Assembly (NCBI GenBank): GCA_945266285.1 | Contig: CALYOP010000002.1 | Span: forward strand, 62,001-126,000 | From: an uncultured Commensalibacter sp. | GTDB taxonomy: Bacteria > Pseudomonadota > Alphaproteobacteria > Acetobacterales > Acetobacteraceae | Direction: 5' to 3' | DNA: 64,000 bases | Shown here: one piece after another, positions 45,235 through 54,056 of the stretch | Numbering within the stretch: the stretch's first letter is position 1 | Layout of the letters: the number at the start of each line of letters is the position of its first letter | Notes under the pieces: model-generated | What the model was told of the DNA's origin: nothing | The model's input: only the letters and a program-made list of their open reading frames with translations | The model's database searches: none | Translations under genes and position numbers: made by a program

Positions 45235-46854
45235 CTATATTACACTACTATTAATACTATCAATAATATTGCGACGGTAAATTTTTCCCGATTGATTATA
45301 ACCCGTTTCTTGTGAATTTTGGGCAGGTTGTTGTTGAACAACCGTTGAATGTGTGTTTTGAATTATTGTCTGATAAGTTTGTGATTTTGATCTTGGACGA
45401 TTTATCAAGGAACTATTTAATTGATGAATAAATTGAGAATTACTTTGCGTATCTTCTTGATTTGATTCAGGTTTTATATATTTATAACGTTCATTCAATA
45501 ATACTGTTAAATGATATGCTTCTTTTTCAATCTTTTCTCCAGCTTTTTTCGCCATTACATATGTTTCTAAGCTATGTTTAAATAATGGCAAAAAATAATT
45601 GTCTGATTTGTTATCTGTATTCTTTAAAAGGATTGAGCTATTACCAAATGGATTGCTTAATTTTGTGAAAATTTTATCTTGCTTGGGATTAAAGACCGTA
45701 TGAACCTCTTGATAATAATTATGTAATGAATCAACATTGGCAAAAATATCATTTTTATCAATCATATCTAACTGTTGATCAAGCAATTTTGCATAAACTT
45801 TTTTTATAGAATTATATTCTTGAGAAGGTATCTTTTCTTTGTAAGTTACAAATTTACCTTCATTATTTTTTCGAACGATATAAAGACCATAGTTATAAAA
45901 TTCATCTAATAGTGAAGAGGCCATCCCTGTTATTGTTTCTTGTGGATGCGTCCCACTTACAAGCTGGCTAATCTGGTTATTAGCCAAATCTACAGCCTGC
46001 TCTGCTTCATCCATACGCATATAAATATTTCCTTCGATATCCGTATTAGACGTCAGATTATCTTCTTGTGCCAAGTTTTGTGTTGCTGGTTTTTTCCAAC
46101 TAGTAAAAACAGTCCGCCAAAATGCGTTATGAAAGGGATTAATTTCCGCGTTTCTTGTCTTAAGAGGTATATCTTTCTTACTTTGCTTACTGGTGTGAAA
46201 TTGTGCTGACATGTCATCAAGTTCAGCTGTATCCATAACCTTTTGAATTATCGAGGTTAATTTATTGGAATCTTTCTTGTTTACTGGACGATCATTTTTA
46301 TAAGCAGTCCAAGAATACTGCGGTGATGTATTACGAAATCCGACATTATCAGAAAACTTTTCAATCAGCGAAGCTAAATTCTTGGGATATTTCTTGTTTG
46401 TTTTCACGCTATTTTCGTAAACGTTGCGAGAAGAGGAAAAGGGAGATTTACTTTCTTGAGGATATTCTTGTGTATTGGGATTATTAAGAAAAGAAGGATT
46501 CATAATATCAAGAATTTTATCACCCGTTTCTTGATCAATTTTAAATAAATCCATTCCATTTTCTTGGAGATCTTTCGTCTCAATATTTGTTTTTTTACGA
46601 GAAAGAATCTTATTTTTTCTTTTCCGCAGAAAATAAAGCAGATTATAAATTTGTTTATCATCTGTAAAAATATAATCCATTGAACTATTTTGTACAAATT
46701 GTGTTAATCCATGTGTTGAAATCCAATTTCTGCCAGCAATAAACAAGTATTCCTGTGAAGGAAGCTGATAAAGAAAAAAATCTTGCGCAGAAATATCCTT
46801 GTTCTTTAAGCGATTAATAATATCAAACAAATTTGAATAATTATCAGGTGACAT
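45235..46854 (-). CDS. Large cytoplasmic orphan protein of unknown function
   Basis: I do not recognise this 539-residue protein. It has no signal peptide and no membrane segments. It is rich in Asn, Gln, Ser and Lys, with charged, low-complexity stretches (residues about 75-270) and a glutamine/asparagine-rich C-terminal tail (SQTYQTIIQNTHSTVVQQQPAQNSQETGYNQSG). More regular helical segments are found at the start (LFDIINRLKNKDISAQDFFLYQ) and in the middle (MDEAEQAVDLANNQISQLVSG, MASSLLDEFYNYGLYIVRK). AAGGTATC precedes the ATG. It is flanked by AT-rich gaps and stands alone. A secreted effector or structural protein is conceivable, but nothing in the sequence shows it. Confidence 0.6.
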   Translation of the reverse strand: MSPDNYSNLFDIINRLKNKDISAQDFFLYQLPSQEYLFIAGRNWISTHGLTQFVQNSSMDYIFTDDKQIYNLLYFLRKRKNKILSRKKTNIETKDLQENGMDLFKIDQETGDKILDIMNPSFLNNPNTQEYPQESKSPFSSSRNVYENSVKTNKKYPKNLASLIEKFSDNVGFRNTSPQYSWTAYKNDRPVNKKDSNKLTSIIQKVMDTAELDDMSAQFHTSKQSKKDIPLKTRNAEINPFHNAFWRTVFTSWKKPATQNLAQEDNLTSNTDIEGNIYMRMDEAEQAVDLANNQISQLVSGTHPQETITGMASSLLDEFYNYGLYIVRKNNEGKFVTYKEKIPSQEYNSIKKVYAKLLDQQLDMIDKNDIFANVDSLHNYYQEVHTVFNPKQDKIFTKLSNPFGNSSILLKNTDNKSDNYFLPLFKHSLETYVMAKKAGEKIEKEAYHLTVLLNERYKYIKPESNQEDTQSNSQFIHQLNSSLINRPRSKSQTYQTIIQNTHSTVVQQQPAQNSQETGYNQSGKIYRRNIIDSINSSVI

Positions 46855-47312
46855 CTTGATACCTTTTTTAAAAAATTAAAATATATTTATATTTTAATTT
46901 ATTAAAAAGACATATCAATTGACATTCATCAATCATCAATTATTTATATAAATAAATATTTATTTATATTAAACCATAAATAATATTAATTATACTTTAT
47001 TTTAATAGCTTTTTACATGATTTTTCTTTTGTAAATGTTGAACAAAACATATCGATTTTACCATAACCATCTATCTTACTATTTTACAAAACCATACCTT
47101 TAGACCAAATAAACCTTTTCATCTAATTGATCTGCATATATTCATTTACTTATTCAATGATATTTTACTTTATAATTTATGCTAAATTAATTTATTCGCA
47201 TAAACGTCTTTTAATCCAATTCTTTAACCCTATGTAAGATATGGCATTATGATCATTCTTATATACCCGAACGAATTCGCTTTCACCTTCATAAAATTAG
47301 CAGGAATTTAAT
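46855..47312. other. AT-rich gap
   Basis: About 460 bases of highly AT-rich sequence, with no gene recognised. It should contain divergent promoters for the orphan gene and the UDG-family gene. Confidence 0.35.
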
Positions 47313-47897
47313 ATGTCTGAAGAGGCGATACAATCCTTGTTAAAATCCATTAAAGCTTGTCGTGTCTGTGAAGAATTCTTACCTCTTGCTCCAAAACCAA
47401 TATTACAAATTTCATCTACAGCAAGATTATTAATCACCGGCCAAGCTCCAGGCACTATTGCTCATGAAACTGGAATTACTTTTAATGATAAATCAGGTGA
47501 CCGTCTGCGATGTTGGCTAGATATTGACCGCGACACATTTTACGACAAAAGTAAAATTGCTATTGTACCCATGGGATTTTGCTATCCTGGGAGACTTGAA
47601 CGAGGCGGCGATAAACCCCCACGTCCAGAATGTGCGCCTTTATGGCGTGATAAAATTCTTGCTTTGTTCCCTAATATCCAACTAACGCTTCTTGTCGGAT
47701 CTTATGCACAGAATTATGTGTTGGGTAAAGGAAGCTTTACCACGCGTGTAAGAAATTTTCAGGATTATTTACCCGAATATTTTCCTTTACCCCACCCTTC
47801 GTGGCGAACATTGGCCTGGGCAAAAAAAAATCCCTATTTCGAAAATGAAATACTGCCAACTTTGCGCGAACAAATTCATAACCTTCTCAATGACTAA
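47313..47897 (+). CDS. Uracil-DNA glycosylase family protein
   Basis: This 194-residue protein has the UDG-superfamily pattern: an early CRVCEEFLPLAPKPIL with two cysteines, LLITGQAPGTIAHETGITFNDKSGDRLRCWL (the GQAPG motif and the DxSGDRLR loop), IVPMGFCYPGR, LTLLVGSYAQNYVLG, and the late PLPHPSWRT motif in place of the HPSP/HPS catalytic loop. It belongs to a branch whose activity on uracil is not established. AGGAAT precedes the ATG. It converges with cysN. Confidence 0.82.
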   Translation: MSEEAIQSLLKSIKACRVCEEFLPLAPKPILQISSTARLLITGQAPGTIAHETGITFNDKSGDRLRCWLDIDRDTFYDKSKIAIVPMGFCYPGRLERGGDKPPRPECAPLWRDKILALFPNIQLTLLVGSYAQNYVLGKGSFTTRVRNFQDYLPEYFPLPHPSWRTLAWAKKNPYFENEILPTLREQIHNLLND

Positions 47898-47914
47898 ATA
47901 AACCAAACGGGTCT

Positions 47915-49276
47915 TTAAAGAACCATCCCTGCACCAGATGTATGGTTGCTGGCACTATCTACCAAAATAAAGGCTCCCAAAGTCCGCGATTGATTATAAG
48001 ATATTAAAGGCAAAGCTTGTTGTAATTGTAAATGAACTTCACCAATACTATTAGCCTGTAATTGATGTGCTGGTTCAGTTTCCAATGTTTTAATATTCAG
48101 CTGATGATGAATAGCTGAAATTTTCGCTTTGACCCACCGATGTCCGTGTTTTAACCAATATGCTCGGCCAATTACCAAAGGCTCATCATCTAACCAAGCT
48201 AAATTTGCTTTAATTTCCTTATGTAATGGTTCCGTAACACCATGAGTAAGCCAGTCTCCGCGTGATACATCAATTTCTTTATCCAGAACAATCCCTATTG
48301 ATTTTCCTGATGTTGCCTGAGGTAATTCTTCACCTAGAGCATTATGTAAAATTTTGCTGATCCGTGCCTGCTGTCCAGAGGGTTGAATAGTAACCAAATC
48401 CCCCTTTTTCACAGTACCAGAAGCAACCTTTCCCCAGAATATCCTTTGACCATACTGATTAGCCTCAGGCGTATGTTGTTGTGCCTGTTTTTGCACATAT
48501 TGAACTGGAAAATAGAAATGGCCATCCACATCGTCTAAACAAGCAGGTAATTCGGTCAAAGCCTGTAACAAAGTAGGACCATGATAGATATCCGCACAAA
48601 GAGACGCTCGACCATCCTGTGTCTTATTGTCGATGACGTTTGCACCCGTCAATGCAGAAATAGGAATAATGTGGGCAATTTGAAGACCAGCCTGCAAAGC
48701 AAATTCCTGCAAAGCTTTGCTTACATTTATAAAAGCCGTATCAGGATCCGAGACCGCATCCAGCTTATTAATAGCAAAAATCAAAAATGGAACACGTAAT
48801 AAATGTGCCAACAACGCATGTCTACGTGTTTGTGAAAGTAACTCAACCGGTTGTTTATCCCAATGCAATTTCGTTGCGTCGACCAAGATCACAGCAGCAT
48901 CACTATTACTGGCTGCGGTCACCATATTCCGTGTATATTGTTCATGTCCCGGTGCATCGGCAATAATGAATTTCCGATTAGGTGTCGTAAAGTAACGATA
49001 AGCAACATCAATCGTAATTCCTTGTTCCCGTTCTGCCTGTAACCCATCGGTCAATCGCGCCAGATCATAAGAATCATCACTGGTTGCTTTTTGCTGAATA
49101 CCTGTTAACTGATCGGCAAGAATTGCCCTACTATCAAGCAAAAGTCGACCGATTAAAGTGCTTTTGCCATCATCGACACTACCAGCAGTTAAAAACCGCA
49201 ATGTATGTCCATCATTTACAGAGGATAAAACGCCGCTGCTTTTCTCAAAATTGGTCGTCACGCCCATAACTTTCAT
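47915..49276 (-). CDS. cysN: Sulfate adenylyltransferase subunit 1 (CysN)
   Basis: GTPase subunit of ATP sulfurylase, 453 residues. G1 AGSVDDGKSTLIGRLL, G2/G3 (EREQGITIDVAYRYF, DAPGHEQYTRNM), G4 NKLD and the later elongation-factor-like domains (FYFPVQYVQK, LVTIQPSGQQARISKIL, GDWLTHG) are all present. It has no C-terminal APS kinase, so CysC is absent here, in agreement with the APS-type reductase encoded by cysH. It is last in cysH-cysD-cysN. Confidence 0.94.
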   Translation of the reverse strand: MKVMGVTTNFEKSSGVLSSVNDGHTLRFLTAGSVDDGKSTLIGRLLLDSRAILADQLTGIQQKATSDDSYDLARLTDGLQAEREQGITIDVAYRYFTTPNRKFIIADAPGHEQYTRNMVTAASNSDAAVILVDATKLHWDKQPVELLSQTRRHALLAHLLRVPFLIFAINKLDAVSDPDTAFINVSKALQEFALQAGLQIAHIIPISALTGANVIDNKTQDGRASLCADIYHGPTLLQALTELPACLDDVDGHFYFPVQYVQKQAQQHTPEANQYGQRIFWGKVASGTVKKGDLVTIQPSGQQARISKILHNALGEELPQATSGKSIGIVLDKEIDVSRGDWLTHGVTEPLHKEIKANLAWLDDEPLVIGRAYWLKHGHRWVKAKISAIHHQLNIKTLETEPAHQLQANSIGEVHLQLQQALPLISYNQSRTLGAFILVDSASNHTSGAGMVL

Positions 49277-49291
49277 TTCAAATCTGTAATT

Positions 49292-50239
49292 TCAGAAATA
49301 ACCTTCAAGCTTCCGCTTTTCCATTGAAGCTTCGGAAGTCTGATCGTCCATACGTGTAGCGCCCCGTTCACTGACGGTTACGGCTGCGGTTTCTTTAACA
49401 ATATCGGAGGCAGTTGCTGCGTTACTTTCAACAGGACAAGTACAAGTCATATCACCCACCGTTCGAAAACGAACCGTTCGTGTCTCAACCACTTCACCTT
49501 CCTGCAAAGGGGTAACATCCGTTAAGGGAACCAAAAGCCCTTTCCGAGGAATAACTTGCCGTTGATGCGCATAATAAAGGCTAGGTAGCGGTATATCTTC
49601 TTGTTCAATATAACGCCACACATCATATTCCGTCCAATTGGAAATGGGAAAAACGCGAAAATGCTCATCTGGTAAAATACGTGTATTAAACAACGTCCAT
49701 AATTCGGGTCTTTGTGCTTTAGGCTGCCATTGACCAAATACATCACGATGAGAAAAAATCCGTTCTTTGGCCCGTGCTTTTTCTTCATCACGGCGTGCAC
49801 CCCCCATTAAAGCATCAAATCGAAATTCTTCGATTGCTTCAAGCAAAGTTACCGATTGATGTGGATTTCGACTTTCCATAGGGTGACTCAAACGAACTGT
49901 CCCTTTTTTCATCGAATCTTCGACATAACGAACTATTAATTTAGCTCCAAGTTCAGCCGCCCGATGATCACGAAAAGATACGACTTCTGGAAAATTATGA
50001 CCCGTATCAATCATCAATAATGGGAAAGGAAAACGCCCTTTGCCAAATGCTTTTTCAGCGATCCTGAGCATCACGCAAGAATCTTTCCCACCAGAAAAAA
50101 GAAGTGCAGGCCGTTCGAATGCTCCGGCAACTTCTCTCATGATGAAAATAGCCTCTTCTTCTAGGTCATCAAGCGGAGTGTAAAAAGATTTTAAATTAGA
50201 TTGATCGGTTTCAATTTTAGTTATAAAATTAGCCTGCAT
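49292..50239 (-). CDS. cysD: Sulfate adenylyltransferase subunit 2 (CysD)
   Basis: Catalytic subunit of ATP sulfurylase, which activates sulfate to adenosine 5'-phosphosulfate. The 315-residue protein has the PP-loop LLFSGGKDSCVMLRIAEKAF (residues about 46-65), then LLMIDTGHNFPEVVSFRD, FDALMGGARRDEEKARAKERIFS, RVFPISNWTEYDVWRYIEQE and CTCPVESNAAT near the C-terminus. It lies between cysH and cysN, with short gaps (20 and 15 bases). Confidence 0.95.
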   Translation of the reverse strand: MQANFITKIETDQSNLKSFYTPLDDLEEEAIFIMREVAGAFERPALLFSGGKDSCVMLRIAEKAFGKGRFPFPLLMIDTGHNFPEVVSFRDHRAAELGAKLIVRYVEDSMKKGTVRLSHPMESRNPHQSVTLLEAIEEFRFDALMGGARRDEEKARAKERIFSHRDVFGQWQPKAQRPELWTLFNTRILPDEHFRVFPISNWTEYDVWRYIEQEDIPLPSLYYAHQRQVIPRKGLLVPLTDVTPLQEGEVVETRTVRFRTVGDMTCTCPVESNAATASDIVKETAAVTVSERGATRMDDQTSEASMEKRKLEGYF

Positions 50240-50259
50240 GATCAGAATGCTTTCTTGGT

Positions 50260-51018
50260 TTATTTATTTAATAACGATATATTTTCAGAAGATGATTCAT
50301 GAACATGTAGCCCGCATTCACGTGCGCCTTCTTGTTCCCACCACCAGCGACCTGCCCGGAAATCCTCGCCCAGTGCTATCGCTCTCGTACATGGCTCACA
50401 ACCAATACTGACAAAAAATTCATCATGTAAGGTATTATAAGGAACCGAATTCTGTTCAACATAATGCCAGATATCACCGATCGTCCATTCAATCAGTGGA
50501 TTAACCTTTATTCTGCTGGTTCCTTGTTGCGTTGTTTCTGTTTCTATTTCCTGCAAATTAGAACGAAATGACGATTGTTCTCTACGTAATCCTGTAATCC
50601 ATCCTTTGTAACCAGCCAATAAAGCCTGTAAGGGGACGAGTTTACGAATATGACAACATTGCTTTCGGATCGCTGGGCTTTTGAAAATACCATCTACCCC
50701 ATTTTCTTGCACAAAATGCAATACAGCTTTTGCATCCGGTTGGAATACTTTAATTGATATGCCATAATGCAATTCTGCTTGCGTTTTCAGCGATAAAGTT
50801 TGTTTATGTAAACAACCAGTATCCAGCATTGAAATCTGAATTGGCAAGGCCAATTTCTGAATTAAATCGGTTATCACCATATCTTCGACTCCAAGACTGG
50901 TTGCCTGAACCAAAGGATGATGGTGATTGGTTACATCCTTTAGAAGTTGCATTGTTGCATGCAATTTTGCTTCATAGGTCGAACTTGGCTGTTGTGAATA
51001 AAGTTCCAGAGGAGTCAT
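50260..51018 (-). CDS. cysH: Assimilatory adenylyl-sulfate reductase (CysH, iron-sulfur type)
   Basis: Reduces activated sulfate to sulfite. The 252-residue protein has the PP-loop-like region (TSLGVEDMVITDLIQ), the cysteines of a [4Fe-4S] APS reductase (KQCCHIRKLVPL and SIGCEPCTRAI) and the C-terminal ECGLH. The CC...CxxC cysteines mark the APS form rather than the iron-free PAPS form, which fits the lack of cysC nearby. INPLIEWTIGDIWHY-like (VNPLIEWTIGDIWHYVEQ) is conserved. It is the first gene of cysHDN, transcribed leftwards. Confidence 0.92.
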   Translation of the reverse strand: MTPLELYSQQPSSTYEAKLHATMQLLKDVTNHHHPLVQATSLGVEDMVITDLIQKLALPIQISMLDTGCLHKQTLSLKTQAELHYGISIKVFQPDAKAVLHFVQENGVDGIFKSPAIRKQCCHIRKLVPLQALLAGYKGWITGLRREQSSFRSNLQEIETETTQQGTSRIKVNPLIEWTIGDIWHYVEQNSVPYNTLHDEFFVSIGCEPCTRAIALGEDFRAGRWWWEQEGARECGLHVHESSSENISLLNK

Positions 51019-51253
51019 AATAATAAGTTTCCCGACCGGTAGCGTTAAATATACTCAACATTTTATGGTTTTTCATAAAATACTATTTAATTTGATTAAT
51101 ACATGTATTTAACAATTAAATCAACACTATTAAATAGTATTAACTATTTTTTATAGTGTTTTATAGATAAATAAAAAGTCGCCTTTTCCCCCGTAATAAG
51201 GTAATAAACCACACACTTAACTCAGAAATTTCATCAAAGTGATCTCATAAGTC

Positions 51254-52576
51254 ATGGATATTACAAAGAAAACAGAATTACTAAGTCCCGCAGGAACGCT
51301 CAAAGCCATGCGTTATGCATTTGCTTATGGCGCCGATGCCGTTTACGCAGGACAACCACGATACAGTCTTCGTGTCCGTAACAATGAGTTTACTCACCAA
51401 AATCTCAAAATTGGTATTGATGAAGCACATGCGCAGGGAAAATGTTTTTATGTTGTCGTCAATATTGCCCCTCATAACGCCAAACTAAAGACTTTTATTA
51501 AGGATCTGGAACCGGTTGTTGCCATGAATCCTGATGCCTTGATCATGTCTGATCCTGGCTTGATTATGATGGTACGAGAACATTTTCCTAATATCGCTAT
51601 TCATTTATCGGTGCAATCGAACGCCGTAAATTGGGCGACGGTAAAATTCTGGAAACAGATTGGTATTTCGCGTGTAATCTTGTCCCGTGAACTTTCACTA
51701 AAAGAAATTGAAGAAATCCGCCAGCAAGTCCCTGACATTGAATTAGAAGTCTTCGTCCATGGCGCTTTATGCATGGCTTATTCTGGACGTTGTTTATTAT
51801 CGGGTTACATTAATCACCGCGATGCTAATCAAGGTGCTTGTACCAATTCATGTCGTTGGCAATATGGTGTTGAACAAGGTACAGAAAACGAGCTTGGAGA
51901 AATTGTTAAAAAAACTGCTCCAGAACCGACATTGGGTCAAGGTGCTACCACTAATGAAGTATTCATTCTTCGCGAAGGGATGCGCCCTGATGAAGAAATG
52001 ACCGCTTTTGAAGATGAACATGGTACTTATATCATGAATTCAAAAGATTTGCGCGCTGTTCAACATGTAGAACGTTTAGTAAAAATGGGTATTCATTCGA
52101 TAAAAATTGAAGGACGTACCAAATCGCATTACTATTGTGCCCGTACTGCACAGGTTTATCGAAAAGCGATTGATGACGCATTAGCCGGTCGCCCTTTTGA
52201 TAAAAACTTGTTTCATACTCTCGAATCCCTTGCACATCGTGGTTATACAGAAGGTTTCCTACAACGTCATCGACATGATGAATATCAAAACTATGAAACA
52301 GGTTCTTCAATTTCCACGCAACAACAATTTGTCGGAGAATTAACAGGCAAAAAACGTGGCGATTTAGTCGAAATAGAAGTGAAAAACCGCTTTAATCTTG
52401 GTGATCGTTTGGAAATTATGACTCCAACGGGAAATCATGACTTTACTTTGGAACAACTCGAGAACCGTGGTGGCGAAAAAATAACGGTTGCACCCGGCAA
52501 TGGACATTTCGTTTATATTGCTATTCCACCAGACACAACGGTTTCTTATGCACTTTTGATGCGCTACCTTGATTAG
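51254..52576 (+). CDS. trhP: U32-family tRNA hydroxylation protein TrhP (YegQ)
   Basis: TrhP (YegQ) takes part in 5-hydroxyuridine formation at tRNA position 34. The 440-residue protein begins TELLSPAGTLKAMRYAFAYGADAVYAG and contains the U32 segment EVFVHGALCMAYSGRCLLSGYINHRDANQGACTNSCRWQY with its four cysteines. MNSKDLRAVQHVERLVKMGIHSIKIEGRTKSHYYCARTAQVYR and a C-terminal OB-like domain (FVGELTGKKRGDLVEIEVKNRF) follow. The length is typical. A weak ribosome site precedes the ATG. It converges with tonB. Confidence 0.92.
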   Translation: MDITKKTELLSPAGTLKAMRYAFAYGADAVYAGQPRYSLRVRNNEFTHQNLKIGIDEAHAQGKCFYVVVNIAPHNAKLKTFIKDLEPVVAMNPDALIMSDPGLIMMVREHFPNIAIHLSVQSNAVNWATVKFWKQIGISRVILSRELSLKEIEEIRQQVPDIELEVFVHGALCMAYSGRCLLSGYINHRDANQGACTNSCRWQYGVEQGTENELGEIVKKTAPEPTLGQGATTNEVFILREGMRPDEEMTAFEDEHGTYIMNSKDLRAVQHVERLVKMGIHSIKIEGRTKSHYYCARTAQVYRKAIDDALAGRPFDKNLFHTLESLAHRGYTEGFLQRHRHDEYQNYETGSSISTQQQFVGELTGKKRGDLVEIEVKNRFNLGDRLEIMTPTGNHDFTLEQLENRGGEKITVAPGNGHFVYIAIPPDTTVSYALLMRYLD

Positions 52577-52589
52577 ATTACTCACCTCT

Positions 52590-53348
52590 TTAATGCATGA
52601 CAAAGTCAACCGGTATCTGTGTTTTTACTATAGGTTGGGAATGCTCTGCTTTGCAGTGAATGGTTTTTACAGCATTAAGTGCAGCTTTATCCAAATCCGA
52701 AAATCCACTACTTTTTAAAACCGTAAGGTTTTGAATTGAACCATCTCCCATAACTTGAAAGCTAATTATAACGCTTCCTTGCTCGTGGCGTCTTTTAGCA
52801 GCCAAAGGATAATAAACTGCTAAATTCGGTAATAGACAACGCTCTGCTACTGAAAGCGTTTTTATTGCTGGTTGATTTTGCGCCACGGGTGCAGGTTTTA
52901 TAATTGTTGGCGCTACTGAATCCTTATGAGACAAAGATATTGATGGGGTAACCGCTTGTCTTTGAGTTGGTGTGATTGTCCTGGACGAAGATAAAACAGG
53001 ACGCGATGTCACAGCGGGTAAACTGGTGGGTGAAGTTACAATTTCTGGAAGCGTTATCGATGTCGAAGGCGGCTCTTCTAATGGTTCTGAATCTTCATTT
53101 GTAAGTTCTTTAATTTCAGATTCTATCTGCAATTCAACTGGAAATAAGGTCACAGCTTCATCTTTTTTAGTATATCGATAGGGATCAAGAATTATAAAAA
53201 ATATAATATTGATAATGAACGCAAATACGATTCCCCATACAATCCACCATGACCTAGAAGAATTCGAAATTCGCATTAATGATTTCGAAATTTCTAACTT
53301 TATTAAGGAATTTATCGGTAGAATTGGTTCCTGTCGCATTATCATCAT
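52590..53348 (-). CDS. tonB: Energy transducer TonB
   Basis: The 252-residue protein spans the inner membrane once (residues about 34-56) and has a proline/serine/threonine-rich periplasmic linker (about 80-165). A TonB C-terminal domain follows (about 170-252: CLLPNLAVYYPLAAKRRHEQGSVIISFQVMGDGSIQNLTVLKSSGFSDLDKAALNAVKTIHC). It supplies energy to outer-membrane receptors, most directly the copper receptor encoded nearby on the other strand. No exbBD was found here. Two Met codons follow the first, so the exact start is uncertain. Confidence 0.88.
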   Translation of the reverse strand: MMIMRQEPILPINSLIKLEISKSLMRISNSSRSWWIVWGIVFAFIINIIFFIILDPYRYTKKDEAVTLFPVELQIESEIKELTNEDSEPLEEPPSTSITLPEIVTSPTSLPAVTSRPVLSSSRTITPTQRQAVTPSISLSHKDSVAPTIIKPAPVAQNQPAIKTLSVAERCLLPNLAVYYPLAAKRRHEQGSVIISFQVMGDGSIQNLTVLKSSGFSDLDKAALNAVKTIHCKAEHSQPIVKTQIPVDFVMH

Positions 53349-53538
53349 TCAGTTATGAACATAAACTTTAATGAACTATTTTCTTATATCCCGTCAAGCT
53401 GTCGATTAAATGAATATTGATCAGAATAAGTTACTTTTAAAATATTCGATCAAAATAGATTTGACAAAGCTGAATTTTCCTTGAACTAATTAATCTGTTA
53501 ATCATTTGTTCATCAAGAACCGAAAACCGATCAAAAAA

Positions 53539-54000
53539 ATGCCTTCTTCGTCACAATCTCATTTAATATTTAAAAATAAGCAGATTGCCGAAGTCGGTTA
53601 TGATCGTTCTCGTAATTTCTTAATTCAATTCATTACTTTTCTATTCAGTCTACAACTTCTATTGGGCAGTTTAACTTTCACAAGGTTGTGGAATTGTCCA
53701 ATGATGCCAGAATCTATGCCTTCTGACACAACATCCATGTCGATGGATATGGATTGCGATATGCAGATGCAGAAGGCTAAGCCCAAAATACCAACGCATA
53801 ATTATCCGACTCATCACTTTCCAAGCTGTCCATTATGCAGCTTATTTTCGCTTCCCAATATTCTGTTAACCAACGTTTCCGTTTTACCTAGTGTCGCTAT
53901 TATCTGGCATTCTTTAAAACCCAAGGCTTATTGGGCTCAAGCGCCTCCTATTTTTCCTATACAAGAAATCCAGCCACGAGCCCCACCTCTAAAATCCTGA
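53539..54000 (+). CDS. DUF2946-like membrane-anchored protein linked to copper uptake
   Basis: This roughly 153-residue protein has one hydrophobic segment (FLIQFITFLFSLQLLLGSL) and a methionine-rich, metal-binding-like run (MMPESMPSDTTSMSMDMDC). It also has HFPSCPLCSLFSLP with CPLC, and the tail QPRAPPLKS, which follows the ARGPP ending of DUF2946 proteins. DUF2946 genes are often found next to copper TonB-dependent receptors, as here. The start is uncertain: a TTG at 53506 opens the frame, and I prefer the ATG at 53539. Copper handling is inferred from the neighbour and the Met/His/Cys content. Confidence 0.7.
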   Translation: MPSSSQSHLIFKNKQIAEVGYDRSRNFLIQFITFLFSLQLLLGSLTFTRLWNCPMMPESMPSDTTSMSMDMDCDMQMQKAKPKIPTHNYPTHHFPSCPLCSLFSLPNILLTNVSVLPSVAIIWHSLKPKAYWAQAPPIFPIQEIQPRAPPLKS

Positions 54001-54056
54001 TTTAACCACGTTTCTTTCAACGAAAACTGTTGCTGTACTTTTTTCAGGATTTCAAA

